Positions 1 through 11,112 of a stretch of DNA of 64,000 nucleotides are shown here, in pieces. The notes beneath the pieces are model-generated. The model saw only the letters and a program-made list of their open reading frames with translations, did no database searches and was not told the DNA's origin. Position numbers and translations under genes: made by a program. Each line of letters begins with the position of its first letter. Within the stretch, counting starts at the first letter, position 1. Source of the DNA: Burhinus oedicnemus (taxonomy: Eukaryota > Chordata > Aves > Charadriiformes > Burhinidae); NCBI GenBank assembly GCA_008921705.1, contig VFFE01009164.1:3028785-3092784 (forward strand). The letters run 5' to 3'.

Positions 1-1862
1 AATTTCTGCTATTCTGGTTGATACCACATTAAATGGAAAAAACAACCTACTTGTCACATAAATTACTAGAGCAGACCTGTCACCAGTTACCCATAAGGAT
101 GCATTGCCTGTTTTTCATTCTTGATGATATTGTGAACTTCATGAAGTTCGCGTGGTTCACCCATCCATTACCTCCACACATCCGTTACTAGCTCTTTCTA
201 CATTGCGTACTGATTGTTTCCATACGTTGCTGTAGAACTCATCTTATATGCTAGGATAAAATAGGTATGCAGAGTTGGATGCAAACCTGGTACCCAACCA
301 ACTGAATATCAAGGCATTGTCCAAAGAGCTGGCTTTGCAGCAGGCAAACACCAAACGCCCAACTGTCCTTCCACATGTAGGTTAGTTATTTTCCCACTGC
401 CCGTCCATCATCCTTTTTCCCCATCAAACATAACTGGACACCTATGATTTCTTGGCCACAGAGTGCATGGTTTATATTTGAAGAGAGACATTTGTAGTAA
501 AGATGACGGACTCATGTAAGCATCCAGTGAACTCATGCTGTCTTCTTCAATGTTTATATTCACTTATTGTGCTCTACTGTTCTCAAATAATTACATAACT
601 AGCCACAGCCATTTCAAACAGCCCTTCAACCCACATCAGCCTCGTGTATAAACATTGGTGCTTTATACAGTCATTTTGTATTAAATTTGTCTGCAGGGCA
701 ACAGTTTGCTATACCATATTCATTTTGTGAGATGATTCATGCAGCAGTTAAGACTCAAAGTGCTTTTGATTTCCTTGCAAACAGTCTGTCTGCCTTCCCT
801 GCTATCTGTAGCCCAAGATCTAAGAAGGGGTTGCCCAGTATGGTCTGTGTCCAGAGTCCTGCTAATAAATCACTGAGCTGCGTATAACAGGCACAAACAG
901 ATCCCGGGCATCTGGACCCCTTGCTCCGTAACTGCAGGCACAAAGTCTTCGATCATTTCTTTTAAACAGGTCCAATTTCAGCTCAAGCACCCTCTGCTAA
1001 TGGGTCAGACGCTGCAAGGCTGCATTAATATGGTTCTGTGCCCAAGCAGCAGTAATTTGTGTCTCATTTTGGGTCATTAGCTTGGGCTCAGCCCTGCCCT
1101 GATTATAAATGAAGGACGATTGAGTCTGTCTGCAAAGGCTTGGTGGCTTTCTGCCCTGTGAGAAGCAGTCCCATGCAGTAAAATAAAAAAGACCTGAAAA
1201 CCATCCTGTTCCAGAAAATGATGCAGGGAATCCTAGCTCTCGTGGAGACAAAGCTGTCTATGGAAAAACTTCAGGCATTTTTAAAAGCAAGAGTGCGTAA
1301 GATGAGTCACCATCTGAGTCCTCACACAGCTTTTGGGTAGGCAGGGTGGAGAAATGGTCTAGTAGAAAAAAGTGTGTCATCCCGACAAGCCTATTCACCT
1401 CACAAAGTAGAAAATGCCCGGGAGGCAATGAATCCCGTCACTGTGAGTAATTAGGCACTGTGGGTAAGGACTAGCAGCAGGCATAAGCATCATGTAATTC
1501 CAATGTAAGCCCTTTTTAAACATCGTTATAAGAGAAACCTGAGCCAACATCTTTGGCATGGGGAGACATTCATGTCTCTCCACCTTCCTCCTGAAGTGGT
1601 GCAGTTGTATCTCAAAGGGAAGAGGACATTGCACAGCACCAGCCCGTATTCTTACTTGAAAGCAAAGCAAGGAAGAAAAAAAATCCCAGGAAATTGTGCT
1701 GATTTCTCCCCAAATATGAAGAAATGGATGTTTCTGCCTTTCCTCCCACTCAGGTGGAGTTATAGTCTTTGTTCTTTGAAAGGGAGAAAGATGAAAACCT
1801 CTGGCCTGAGTAAAGAACATTTTTTTAGAAGATGTCTCTCTCAGTGACACATGCCCTTATTG
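1..1862. other. Unique non-coding sequence
   Basis: I see no gene, RNA gene or recognisable repeat here. On the minus strand, between about 800 and 1130, one frame reads in a coding-like way (for example KLDLFKRNDRRL) but is broken by two in-frame stops. It could be a decayed coding remnant or chance. The rest is ordinary AT-leaning vertebrate DNA. Confidence 0.5.
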
Positions 1863-1915
1863 TACATACATACGAACACACACTCACCACACACGCGCAC
1901 ATGTACACACACACA
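1863..1915. repeat. Imperfect CA-rich microsatellite
   Basis: Alternating CA-rich sequence interrupted by CATA, CGCG and TGTA units. It is a degenerate dinucleotide tract of the kind that mutates by replication slippage. No coding role is suggested. Confidence 0.75.
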
Positions 1916-3477
1916 TTTTCTATTTCATTAAAAAACATTCTGGTAACAATCAAAGGCAGCTCATAAATGTCATATTTCGAAAAGCATAATGCGCGATTCC
2001 CTCTTTAGAGCAGTTTTTATGACAAACAGTATACCAATGTTTGTGTATCATTTCTAGGACTATAAAATAACTTTTTTATGGTGCTTAGGCTAATATCTGA
2101 AAAGTAGAGTACACTTTCGTATGAAATTCTTTCACGGTATTTAAAGCATAATATCCCTTCCCAGTCCACCCTCCCTCTCCTCGTTTCTCTTTCTATGCAA
2201 AACCATGTGACAAAAAGCAAAGTGCTTTTAAGAAACATACCTCTGGCGTAAAGCCAACCCCTCTTTTTCTTTTCTTTTTTTTTTTTTTTTGGTTTTGCCA
2301 GTTGAAGCTGACAGATATCTATAGCAAACAGTTAACATATATAAACATGTCAGATATAAAACAAATACACTTTGAAAGAAAACAGAGAGCTGGAGTGGTT
2401 CATGCTGCAAGACAATGTTGGTGCAATTAGCGGGAGCAGAGTGTGGGGTCTTCGAGGCGAGTTTGGCAGGTCTATCCAAGGTAGAAGTACCTTTGTTCTT
2501 CACTTTGTCAAGGTCTGCGTGGATGGCATGGAAAAAAGACAGGCTCCCAGTGTCACAGCCACCATCTGGTATAGATGAAAAGAAAGCGTAGCAGTTTTTT
2601 ATGATGACCAGTGAGGCGGTGTGTATGAGAGACATCTGCAGGCATGCATTTCTGGAATACGTTTCACGGCTTGAATAAGCTGGATCATCACTGAAACGCA
2701 GCCACTTAGAGGCTTGATCCTGCAGAGCTTCTGTGGGATGCTGAGCCCTCCTCCCTCCTCTCCAGTGAGGCTTTCCTCCACTGTTTATTATCGCACAGCA
2801 CTTAATAAGATTATAAACGAACGAGGCTGAATTAATTAGAGTTAGGAAAGAAAAAACAAGTATCAGTGTGGTCTGGTGCTGCATACTGTGAGCAGGCTCA
2901 CAACACCCCACCAATGACCAGTCACCCCAGCACCAGAGTCACCTATAAGATCATGAGATGTTGACCCTTGAGGGATGCACGAGGTTGGGGCAAAAATGAC
3001 CAAAGGATGATGACCAGAAAGCAAGAGAAGGGCATCCTGCTTGGGTCTGCTCCCTGCTCTGCTGCAGTCCCAGGGCCACATCTCTTCACAAGATCATTTT
3101 TCACTGCCCACTCCCATTTGATGGGACAGAGGTGTCCCATGGACCCAGACTCATCATTTTTTATATTCTTATTATCAGACTGAATGAGGAAAATAGCCAT
3201 TTTAGCCTGCCTGTCAAGTCAATGAATGGGACTGGCATCCTTAGACAGCAGTTCAGAGTGGACCTTGGCATCCAAAATGCCATGGGATGAATCCAGGCTC
3301 TGCTGTGCCTATGTCCAGGGGATCTCCTTCTTGGTGGGTCCTATAAAGCAGTCTAGCACAAACCAGGCACCAGGGTGGCTCCTGGCCATCGAACCCTAAC
3401 AATAGGTTAAGAATAGACTAAACAGATAATTAAACAGAATAATTCGGCTCTCAGACTAGGAGTCTAAATGGGCTCGG
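1916..3477. other. Unique sequence with a T-run and one exon-like stretch
   Basis: A T-rich run lies at about 2265-2290. A 228-codon minus-strand frame (2228-2914) includes a stretch near 2515-2572 that follows a good acceptor-like sequence and reads FHAIHADLDKVKNK. The following donor-like site is weak and no family is recognised. Nothing else in the interval stands out. Confidence 0.4.
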
Positions 3478-3745
3478 ATTCTTCAGGCTGGAAAATACAC
3501 CGCTGAAGGGGATATGATAGAGATCACAAGTAGGCTGGAAAATATGAATAGAAGATGACTGTTTGCTGCCTTTTCTAATACAAGAGCTAGGGGACATCAG
3601 ATGAAACTAGTTAGTGGCAAGTTTAGAGAAAAGAAGAAACAAAAGAAGAGCCGTTTTCCCCAGTGTGTAGTTAAGAGAGACAACTCTTTGCCATAGGGCT
3701 ACCAGGCATATTCATGGAAGAAAAATTATTTAAAGGCTATTGAAG
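3478..3745 (+). mobile_element. Very old CR1-type LINE fragment
   Basis: The sequence follows the C-terminal part of the CR1/L3-like reverse-transcriptase region in order. It has a CTTCAGGCTGGAAAA-like start, then a GATATGATAGAG segment, then a stretch like ...AGGGGACATCAGATGAAACTAGT, and finally a TTCATGGAAGAAAAATTA-like tail before GGCTATTGAAGA. It differs strongly from the younger avian CR1 copies at 14.4, 22.3 and 57.4 kb and resembles the older CR1 lineages of turtles and crocodilians (recognised from memory). The frame is destroyed by stops and indels. It was probably inserted before birds diverged. Confidence 0.6.
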
Positions 3746-4173
3746 ACAAAATTGCCTCGCCTGGCTCAGGGCAGAGCCGATGCTGCCAGCGGCTGGCGAG
3801 AGCAGAGGGGGACATCGCTGTGCGCTGACGCCGCTTACGTCTCAGCATCTGGGGGGGGAGACAGGCCAGGTCTGCCTTGGGATGGAGGGTCGGACAGGCT
3901 TAGGACCAGCACCTGCATCCCACCAAAACAGTTTAAAACTCATATTTCAAATTGCAGTCAAAAAGGTTATTAGCAGCATAGATGCTGCCTGTAGCTGGAA
4001 GGGAAGGCACACACCTCCATGTGCTCAGAGTCCTTTAGAAAGTCCAGCCAGCCATACCTGAGCATCTTGGGAGCTGAATCTCCTAAAAAAAGTTAAAACT
4101 GGGATAAGGAGGGAGTTTGTCCTTCTGATGCCTCCCAGGGACACAGACTCAACCTTTATTCTTTTGTGAACAG

Positions 4174-4240
4174 AAGAAAAGGGGGATTAACGGCAGTGAT
4201 GGATGAAATTCAAACAGTTTGCAGGTTTTGTTCAATTTGG
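4174..4240 (+). other. Exon-like segment with strong splice sites
   Basis: A pyrimidine-rich acceptor (TTTATTCTTTTGTGAACAG) is followed by 67 bases and a near-consensus donor (TGG/GTAAGT). One frame is open and reads GGLTAVMDEIQTVCRFCSIW. No protein family is recognised. It could be a non-coding RNA exon, a rare coding exon or a decoy; no neighbouring exon can be tied to it. Confidence 0.15.
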
Positions 4241-4509
4241 GTAAGTCTAAAACAGATCTGGATTGGAATTTAAGCAGTACACAGATTTCAGAAAATGCCT
4301 TCCATCGAAGTGATCTCCCATGTCTCAGCTCACTTTTATTTGATGCAAAAATAAATAAGGATGGAAACAAATGTTTTTGACTACAAGAATACTTAAGATG
4401 TGATTCAGCAATAATGGAATATTTTCCAGTAAAATATTTGTCAATTATGTTTTTAATTTTTACAAAAAAGGTGAGATTTTTTTGAAAAGCCATTTTAAAA
4501 TGAGTTATA

Positions 4510-4557
4510 TTTTTTCTTCCCTTTCTTCTTTCCTTCCTCCCTCCCTTCCTTCCCTTC
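4510..4557. repeat. CT-rich low-complexity tract
   Basis: TTCTTCCC/TTCC-type pyrimidine units run for about 48 bases with imperfect tetranucleotide periodicity. This is a short decayed microsatellite. Confidence 0.7.
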
Positions 4558-5034
4558 TAATTGCTCCATTTCTTCTGCTCATTACTCCCTCACCCTACTC
4601 CTCCTGCTGCTGAGAAAAGGATGCAAAAGATTTCTAAACCCTTAGAGAAAACTGCTGTTAATTTAAACCTACTGAAAAAAATAGAATAAAAAATTTGAAG
4701 TGTGAAACTGCATGGAAAACAAAGCTTCTTTTTTAACGTCTTTCTACCTGAAATACAAGGGAAAAAAACCACGTTCAGAAATACTTTGAAAAGTGGGATG
4801 CCTCTCCTTTTGCCTTCCTCACTGCAGGCACAGGAGATTGCTCGGCTTACAGAGGGGCAACTGAGATATCATCCTCTAAAGGATAATATTAGAGATGCCG
4901 TGTTCCTTGGTTAGATCTGCATTTACAGACAGACAGGAAGCCTGCAGCAGAAAAGGGATTAAAAGCAAGTCTTAAATGAGTGACCTCTCCCACCCCCAGA
5001 CCAGCCTCTCACATTTCTTTCTCTTTCCCAACAG

Positions 5035-5086
5035 AGAACATGCACTACTGATGGAGACAGTAAAGGAAAAGCAACCACAGAAAATG
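5035..5086 (+). other. 52-base exon-like segment with strong splice sites
   Basis: A very pyrimidine-rich acceptor (CACATTTCTTTCTCTTTCCC, then AACAG) precedes 52 bases that end at AATG/GTGAGC, a good donor. Two of the three frames are open. One reads RTCTTDGDSKGKATTEN and the other EHALLMETVKEKQPQKM. The composition is rich in charged and polar residues, unlike most chance frames nearby. I do not recognise the protein. A decoy exon is the main alternative. Confidence 0.2.
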
Positions 5087-7662
5087 GTGAGCTATTCTGG
5101 GGAGATGGAGCAGATGCTGCCAGCCAAAGCAGAAGCAGCATTGCGATTTTCATTTTTTTGCCCCTCAAATATTTTCAGCAATAAAAGGGCACCTGATTTC
5201 TACCCAGCTCCAGGCCTAGCATGGGACCTGCCAACACCTCCAGCAGCTTGGAGGGTCCTTGTGGCAGCGTTGTCTCCATTTCTGGGCCCTTTTCAGGTCC
5301 TTTGCTGCATGGTGACCCCCCATCCTGGGGCCAGATCCTGAGCCAGCACATGTTGATGTAGTGCCAATTGACACCAGCTCAAGATTAGTCCCCTGAGATT
5401 AACTGTTAAGTTTATAGCTCTGGTTTCAGGGTGGGATTTTCCAAAGCGCCTGTTTGGTACATATATGCAACAGAGCAGGAGAAATTGCATACATAGTTTT
5501 ATCCCTGTCCGTGATGTAACATAAACAAGTTCAGTCTTATATTTTAATTCATGATAAAATGAAATATTAAAAATATCCAGAGAAACTTTCTGTCAGCTCA
5601 GCAGAGCAGCCCGCTCTGGGAATGTGCTGCGAGAGCTGCTTACACTGAGCTCCTTGAGAAGAGGCTTCAACCCCAAGGCAAACATCTGTGAAAGTTTTAT
5701 AAGAGCCTAGACCAAGAGAAAAGCCAGCAGCAGCCATCTGTAGGCTTCTTTTGGGCCAAGGACAAGAGATCTCGGTATCTATCGTATGAGGAAGGATTGC
5801 TGGAATTTGTGGGCTTCACGGCTAGCTATGAGAAAACCCTCACAGCTCCCTTAGCTCAAACACAATTGCTTGATGTTCCTGCTTCTTCCAGGTTCATCGT
5901 TTTCTTGCGCTAAGTCTCCCTAGAGAAGAAAATAAGGGGATGGTCAATTTATATACAGATGAACTCTGTACTGTTTTCCAATAACCTGCCTGGCCTTAAT
6001 GCCTTAAGTCTTAGCAATATTGGACTGGTAATAGTAATACTGGACTGGCCATTTAACACCTGCAATAAACCAAGGCGCTATTCAGAATTGCATCTCAATT
6101 GCTCACAAGTTTCTCTGTCTTAATAGCAGCAAGTAATGACTGTAGGACATGACATATAGCTTCTGAGTTGTGGGCTTCCACAATCCTGTTCCTAAACGTG
6201 TTGTGCTTGCATGGAATTTTTTTCAGGAAAATACTGGTTTGATTTTGCCTCAGTCGCACAGGGTAAATCCAGTGCCTTTAGGACTGAGCTCTGCGAGCAG
6301 AATCTCACTTGGGGCCACCAAAATATGAATTTGTCCATGAGCTGGTGGGCAACATTGGCCTAATGTGCTGTAAGAGATTGGGATGGTTCAGAGAGCAAAG
6401 GAGAGAAGAGGGACATGTGGCTGGCGTGGGACCTCTGGGGCCACCAAGCGTGATAGCTTGAGCTGCTGAGGAGTCACCATTCCCAAGAAACCCTGGAGAA
6501 ACCAAGCTGACATCCCCTCCCTGGGCCAAAAAATAAAGTGAGCTAGGACACAAGCACAGACTGTGCTGTGCTCTTGTTTAGTTTACAAGCATAGATGTGA
6601 CCAACATGTCTCACCACAGCCCTGAACTCCAGTTCAGCTGAACTGGAGCCTGCAACAGCTGGAGGAGAGGAAATGAGCTTGTGCGGGTATTCGGCTGCCG
6701 GTGTCTCCTTTCAGCTGAAATTAATGTCAATGTTTGTTGATGCTACAGGTCATTTCCTGTCTCCCCCCTTAAATCTGGAACTTCAGTGGATTTCCCAATG
6801 GTAAAGAGAGGTCTGGCCAACTTTCCAGCCAGCTTTTCAGACTTAGTAGTGTTCTTGTGAGCATTGGAGGGAAATTTTGAAGCAGACTCTAACCCATGTC
6901 ACGCAAAAGTTCAGAAAATAGATTTACAGGGGTAGGAGAACGTGCTGCTATTTGCGTAGGGTGCTTCCTACATAGCAAATAGCAAATGTCATCTACAGAT
7001 AGGCAAACAGATACACAAACAAAACTGTTAGCTGGAAATCTTAATGTCAGGGGTCATAATGCCAGATTGCTGCAAAAGACAAGGACTCATCCAAACCTGT
7101 TGCCTTAGAGGCTGAGCTTGGCCTCTGGATTGTCTTCCAAAGCTGTTCAGGCACCCATGGACAGCGTCACCACTGCCTGCAAGGTGATCCATGCCTCCAG
7201 TTCATGGGTGTTGTCTCTGGCCTTGATGGACACGTTTTCTCGGTGCAAGGAGCACAACAATGAGTGACCGTCGAAGACTTCATGGCTTCATTTTGTAATC
7301 AAGTTCCCATTTTCTGGGCATGTCTCCATACTCAAAACACATGGTCAATTGAACCAGCACAATGGGAAAAATAGCCAAATCCAGAAACCTCTGGGCAGAT
7401 CTAGTCCATTGAAGCAGCAGCTGTCCCCCTAGGGTCTCCAAATGCTTCACATAATTAACCCAACACCTCCATAAGACAGCTATGATGCTGGGGCTGGGAC
7501 CTCTCTGCATTAGTGCCCAGTGTTGTCTGCTTGTGTGCAGTGCAAAGTTGTAGTTTTGGAGTAGGAAGACCAAAGTTTGCATCTCAACACCATTGAAATG
7601 TGGAGTGGCCACGCTGTGAGCCACCGAGCAGCCATGGGGCTCTTCACTGCCTGCAGACTTAC
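5087..7662. other. Unique non-coding sequence
   Basis: No gene is recognised. A short GGGATTTTCCAAAGCGCC stretch near 5432-5450 resembles part of an old reptile/bird interspersed repeat but is too short to annotate separately. On the minus strand, about 7165-7280 reads DGHSLLCSLHRENVSIKARD and runs to a stop. It is coding-like but has no supporting homology I can name. Confidence 0.4.
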
Positions 7663-7805
7663 CTAGTCCAGCTGTATACCAATGTTTGCTCTGTTCAACT
7701 TTTGTGCTTCTCCCTGGCTTTGCTTCACAAAATATTCTAGGCATGTTCTCTTCCCACCTACCCATCATCTTTGCACTGTTTTCATTGTTCTTCATAAAAT
7801 TTCCT
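7663..7805 (-). other. Exon-like segment inside a 192-codon minus frame
   Basis: Read on the minus strand, an acceptor (CTTTCCCCCAACATAG) is followed by 143 bases ending in CTAG/GTAAGT, a near-perfect donor. The frame is open throughout and includes NENSAKMMGRWEENMPRIF and KPGRSTKVEQSKHWYTAGL. It lies in a minus-strand frame of 192 codons (7280-7858). No domain is recognised and decoys of this quality are expected, so this is only a candidate. Confidence 0.17.
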
Positions 7806-8164
7806 CTATGTTGGGGGAAAGAGCTTGTGGATGTATTCAGAAAGCCAACGTGAGGCATTTAACTGAGGCAGTTGATCCTGTGGCTCCCAAATTTACTGGG
7901 GAGAAGCTCTACCAGGGATCAGATCATGGTTTCTGCTTTGAACCATTTCTCTCATTTCTCTAGAGGAGCCCATTTCTGTGGAGGAGGCCTCCAGAGAGCA
8001 GCTGGCTAAGTTTGGTGCCTAAATTTGGGTGGGGTGAAAACTGCTGCCCCGCAGATGTCAAAGGGAGTTAAGTTTGCATGGGACCGGGAGGCACTTGTGA
8101 AAGCACAACCCTTTCTGCGGATTCCTTTGTTTGCTGTGCCATGACCGTACAATGAAAGCTGGGA

Positions 8165-8262
8165 TCTCTCTGTGCCAGGCACCACATAAAAAACAGAGGG
8201 AGAAAGTTTTCTCACCCTGGAGTTTGCAGTCTAAACAGACAAAGGAGTACTGCAGAAGAGTG
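8165..8262 (+). repeat. Ancient amniote interspersed repeat (AGTCTAAACAGACAAAGG type)
   Basis: The order GTGCCAGGCAC, then ACAAAAAACAGAG-like, then GGAGTTTGCAGTCTAAACAGA and CAAAGGAG matches a very common old repeat of reptile and bird genomes. The consensus as I remember it runs from 'GTGCTAGGCGCTGTACAAACACAG' through 'AGCTTACAGTCTAA' to 'GACAAAGG'. Related pieces are at 42375-42490 and 55735-55835. I cannot give the database family name. Confidence 0.5.
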
Positions 8263-9529
8263 AGCAGAGTTTGGCTTGCAAATATTATGTTAGCTCCCTG
8301 ATTTCTTCATGGTTGGTTGGGCGGCAGATGTATTGCTTTCTTTGAATGGTTTGGGAGGGGTATCCGTGCACGCCTGTGAGTGGAACAGGATCTTGTCTTT
8401 ATGGCAAATTTGGCATGAGGAGATGTTCCCAATTAAGTCAGGGCATAATCAGATGAGCACTCGCAATCCTAGCAGAATGATTTCAAACCAAATTGGTTTA
8501 ATTTGCTATATACAAAGGATCGTGTTCATTGGAAAATACTTTTATTCCAGAATTAGGGCATCTCCATGCAGAGCTTTTCAGGGAGAGCTATTCTTTCTTA
8601 AATCCATCCCTTCCCTTAATCCAAATTAACTTCCCTGGATAGAAAAGTGTGTGTGTATATCTAACACAGAAGGGGCCAGGGGAAAAGCAGGAAGGGATTA
8701 GCTGAAAGGAAAAACAAAGGAAGGGGCAGAGATATGGAGGGGAGGGAGATAAGTCAGCTAGTGAGAGGGAAGGAAAACGAAGAGCAGCTGGAGCAAAGAG
8801 CCCATCGGGCCAGGACCTGAGCGGGGGGATCCCCCAGCTGACTACAGCGCAAGGCAGCCTACCCGCTGCGGCTGCCCCTGGGCAGGCAGCCCTGGGTGAG
8901 CGGAGAGCAGCTCTGTCCTGTGCCGTGTGCAGGGTCCTTGCGGTCCCCATCAGGCTTTTCTCCATGAAGCCCTCAGCTTCTGGAGACACCATTAGCTGGA
9001 GAGCTTGGCTCTGGAATGGTTTATTTTCTTTAAGAAAAGGAAGTGTCTCGATTGAAGGAAAACATTTTTTCTGTAAAAGTTGTAAACAACCCCAGCATAT
9101 TTGATGCACAGTTGCAAACTCTTGCTTATGACACTTCTGGAGTCAAAGGCAGTGACACCAAGAACTAAAACAAAACCAAAAAGAGAAATAATCTCTTCCT
9201 TGTTAAGCCAAGTTCACTATTACTACAAATGGGTCAGGGGTGAGGAAAAGCTTGTTCCTAATCCTGGCCTGCAACAAGCTGGCAATGATGCGTGTCACCC
9301 TATGAGTAAGAGCCATTGTCCCCCACAATGCTGTGCCATGGGGCTTTCATGACATTCAGCTCTGCTCTTGTTTTGCCGCACCACTGTTGACGCTGAAACT
9401 TTTTCAGGTCTTGTGGCAAATCTGACCACCCAGTGCAATGAACAGACTACTGTCTTCAATTCAGCCACCTCTCCCCCTATGCAATATATAGCTCCTACGA
9501 CCAAGGGGAGTGCTGACAGCACCCTACAC
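8263..9529. other. Unique sequence with a GC-richer patch at 8800-8940
   Basis: The segment at 8800-8940 is locally GC-rich with a few CpGs and contains a donor-like CCCTGG/GTGAGC at about 8893. It could mark a small non-coding exon, but there is no acceptor, promoter motif or frame to support one. The rest shows nothing recognisable. Confidence 0.35.
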
Positions 9530-9625
9530 TTGACGGTTTAAATCTCTGCTCTGCCACAAGCTTTCTAGGCAATATTCAGCGAGTCCCTTAGCCTCAGAAA
9601 ACCCAGCCCCTGTGCTTACCTGCTG
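9530..9625 (+). mobile_element. MIR-like SINE remnant
   Basis: The stretch reads like the MIR core in forward orientation: TTTAAATCTCTGCTCTGCCAC, then a degenerate spacer, then AGTCCCTTAGCCTCAGAAAA. In MIR this corresponds to 'TTCRAATCCCGGCTCTGCCAC...AAGTYACTTAACCTC...CCTCAGTTT'. It is heavily decayed, as expected for a SINE family more than 100 million years old, and has no transcriptional potential. Confidence 0.45.
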
Positions 9626-9799
9626 GTCCTAATTCTTCCTTACATCTTAGGGGTGTCTCAAGGAGGTCAGCACCAACAACCATGAGAAGCCCAGTCCCAT
9701 GTCAATAGGAGCTGCACATATTCCTCAAGTGGCTCCAGACTGTGATGATAATGGTGATACCTTCATTGTTATATTTCCTGAAGTGTGCTCTTTAAAGAA

Positions 9800-10042
9800 G
9801 AAAGAGGGTATATTAGATTAGACATTAGGAAGAAATTCTTTACTGTGAGGGTGATGAGACACTGGAACAGGTTGCCCAGAGAAGTTGTGGATGCCCCATC
9901 CCTGGAGGTGTGCAAGGCCAGGTTGGATGGGGCTTTGAGCAACCTGGTCTAGTGGAAGGTGTCCCTGCTTATGGCAGGGCGGGTTGGAACTAGATGATCT
10001 TTAAGGTCCTTTCCAACTCTAGCCATTCTATGATTCTATGAT
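9800..10042 (+). mobile_element. CR1 LINE, 3' end only
   Basis: This is a 5'-truncated CR1 copy covering the last part of ORF2 and the 3' tail. The coding trace shows the [14 protein letters not shown] motif (here ACACTGGAACAGGTTGCCCA) and the following [19 protein letters not shown] region. The tail has GATGATCTTTAAGGTCCTTT and ends in two ATTCTATG units, the CR1 3' hallmark. There is no poly-A and no target-site duplication, as is usual for CR1. Confidence 0.93.
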
Positions 10043-10129
10043 AAGAAACAGGAAGATGCAGTACTTGCCCTAGACTAAATCACCTGCATACCCAGAGCTT
10101 TGTCTAAATGAACAATACCACTTACCAGA

Positions 10130-10370
10130 TTGTATTTCCTATGAGCAGGAATTGTGTTTGGTGTGGTGCAAAGCACAGCCAAAGTTCAGTAAAAAAAATA
10201 AGAGAGGGAAATGAATAATAACATTTTATGCATGAATTCACAGAGAAATAAAACGAGGCACAGAGTTGTTGAGTGGTTTACACAGCAACAGTGTTGAACA
10301 TTGAAATATTGAACCCAGGAGTCCAACTCTGACAATCTCATCGTGCTTCAACTACTAGCACAGACTGTTT
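10130..10370 (-). mobile_element. MIR-like SINE remnant, reverse orientation
   Basis: The plus strand reads as the complement of MIR: ACATTTTATGCATGAATTC, then GAGGCACAGAGTTGTTGAGT, then TTTACACAGCAACAG, then GAACCCAGGAGTCCAACTCT, then CTTCAACTACTAGCAC. These correspond in order to MIR's 'GATGAGGAAACTGAGGCACAGAGAGGTTAAGT...TCACACAGC...GAACCCAGG...'. It is the best preserved MIR-like copy in the window. Confidence 0.6.
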
Positions 10371-10664
10371 TTTCATATTTTTCTGCCATTTCTATATGCA
10401 AGGACTTTTATCCAAAGAGCATAATTTTCTCATTAATCTGATTTTGGAAATGTGGAAGATTTGCAAAGGAAAGGAACCAAAAAGTTTCAAGATGAGAGTA
10501 AGCACCAAGAGAGTTCAAAGAGGAGAACAAAACCGTAATGAAAATATGTCTCTGATCACGCATCCAGATTACCTGCAGTCAGTAGCCCAAAGAAGGCAGT
10601 ATTTCCTATTGCTGGTATGCACAACCCTGGGGATGCTAAAAACAGATTAGAAACCGTATGTATC

Positions 10665-10728
10665 TCCTTCCTTCCTTCCTTCCTTCCTTCCTTCCTTCCT
10701 TCCTTCCTTCCTTCCTTCCTTCCTTCCT
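10665..10728. repeat. TTCC microsatellite
   Basis: A near-perfect run of about 16 CTTC/TTCC tetranucleotide units, ending ten bases before the assembly gap. A second, very similar tract begins about 385 bases further on (11113-11177). The true length is uncertain because arrays like this collapse in assemblies. Confidence 0.95.
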
Positions 10729-10738
10729 CAATTTTTAC

Positions 10739-10758
10739 NNNNNNNNNNNNNNNNNNNN
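10739..10758. other. 20-base assembly gap
   Basis: A run of 20 N lies between a TTCC microsatellite and a 27-base A run. The round number suggests a placeholder rather than a measured distance. Any frame that crosses it is meaningless. Confidence 0.98.
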
Positions 10759-10765
10759 TGTTTCC

Positions 10766-10769
<4 letters not shown>

Positions 10770-10796
<27 letters not shown>
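10770..10796. repeat. Poly-A run beside the gap
   Basis: Twenty-seven consecutive A residues directly follow the gap-flanking TGTTTCCCTTT. It could be the tail of a retroposed sequence hidden by the gap or a simple homopolymer. The sequence does not decide between these. Confidence 0.9.
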
Positions 10797-10798
<2 letters not shown>

Positions 10799-10856
10799 TC
10801 CCCTCATCCTGTGATTGCCTTCAAAATCATCTGATCTGGTTTCGTGGGTGTGCCTA

Positions 10857-10873
10857 CGTGTGTGTGTGTGTGT
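10857..10873. repeat. Short GT dinucleotide run
   Basis: About eight GT units, flanked by related GTGGGTGTG and TATGTGTGG sequence. A minor microsatellite. Confidence 0.8.
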
Positions 10874-11112
10874 CTATGTGTGGCAATAAGTGAGGACATT
10901 CCCTCTACAGCCATTTCGTGTGTAGGCCTGAAATACAGGGCCATTTCCAAGTGTCCTGAATTCCCTTCTGTGTCCCAGCCCCTGGCAACAGAGAAAGCTA
11001 AACATTTCTGAAAAGCGATTCAGAAGGTATAAGCAGATGCTGCCTTGGGACATGCACATAGCAGGAACTGTAGCCTGCTGCAAAGGGCTCTTCATTTAAC
11101 CTTCTTTTTCTC

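Noticed and set aside
2228..2914. 228-codon minus-strand frame with a coding-like middle part
   Set aside because: It runs through a T-rich tract that gives a lysine run, the donor-like site is weak (AAAG/GTACTT), and no family is recognised.
10556..10814. Frames crossing the N run
   Set aside because: They encode only TTCC-derived and homopolymer residues and include undetermined bases.
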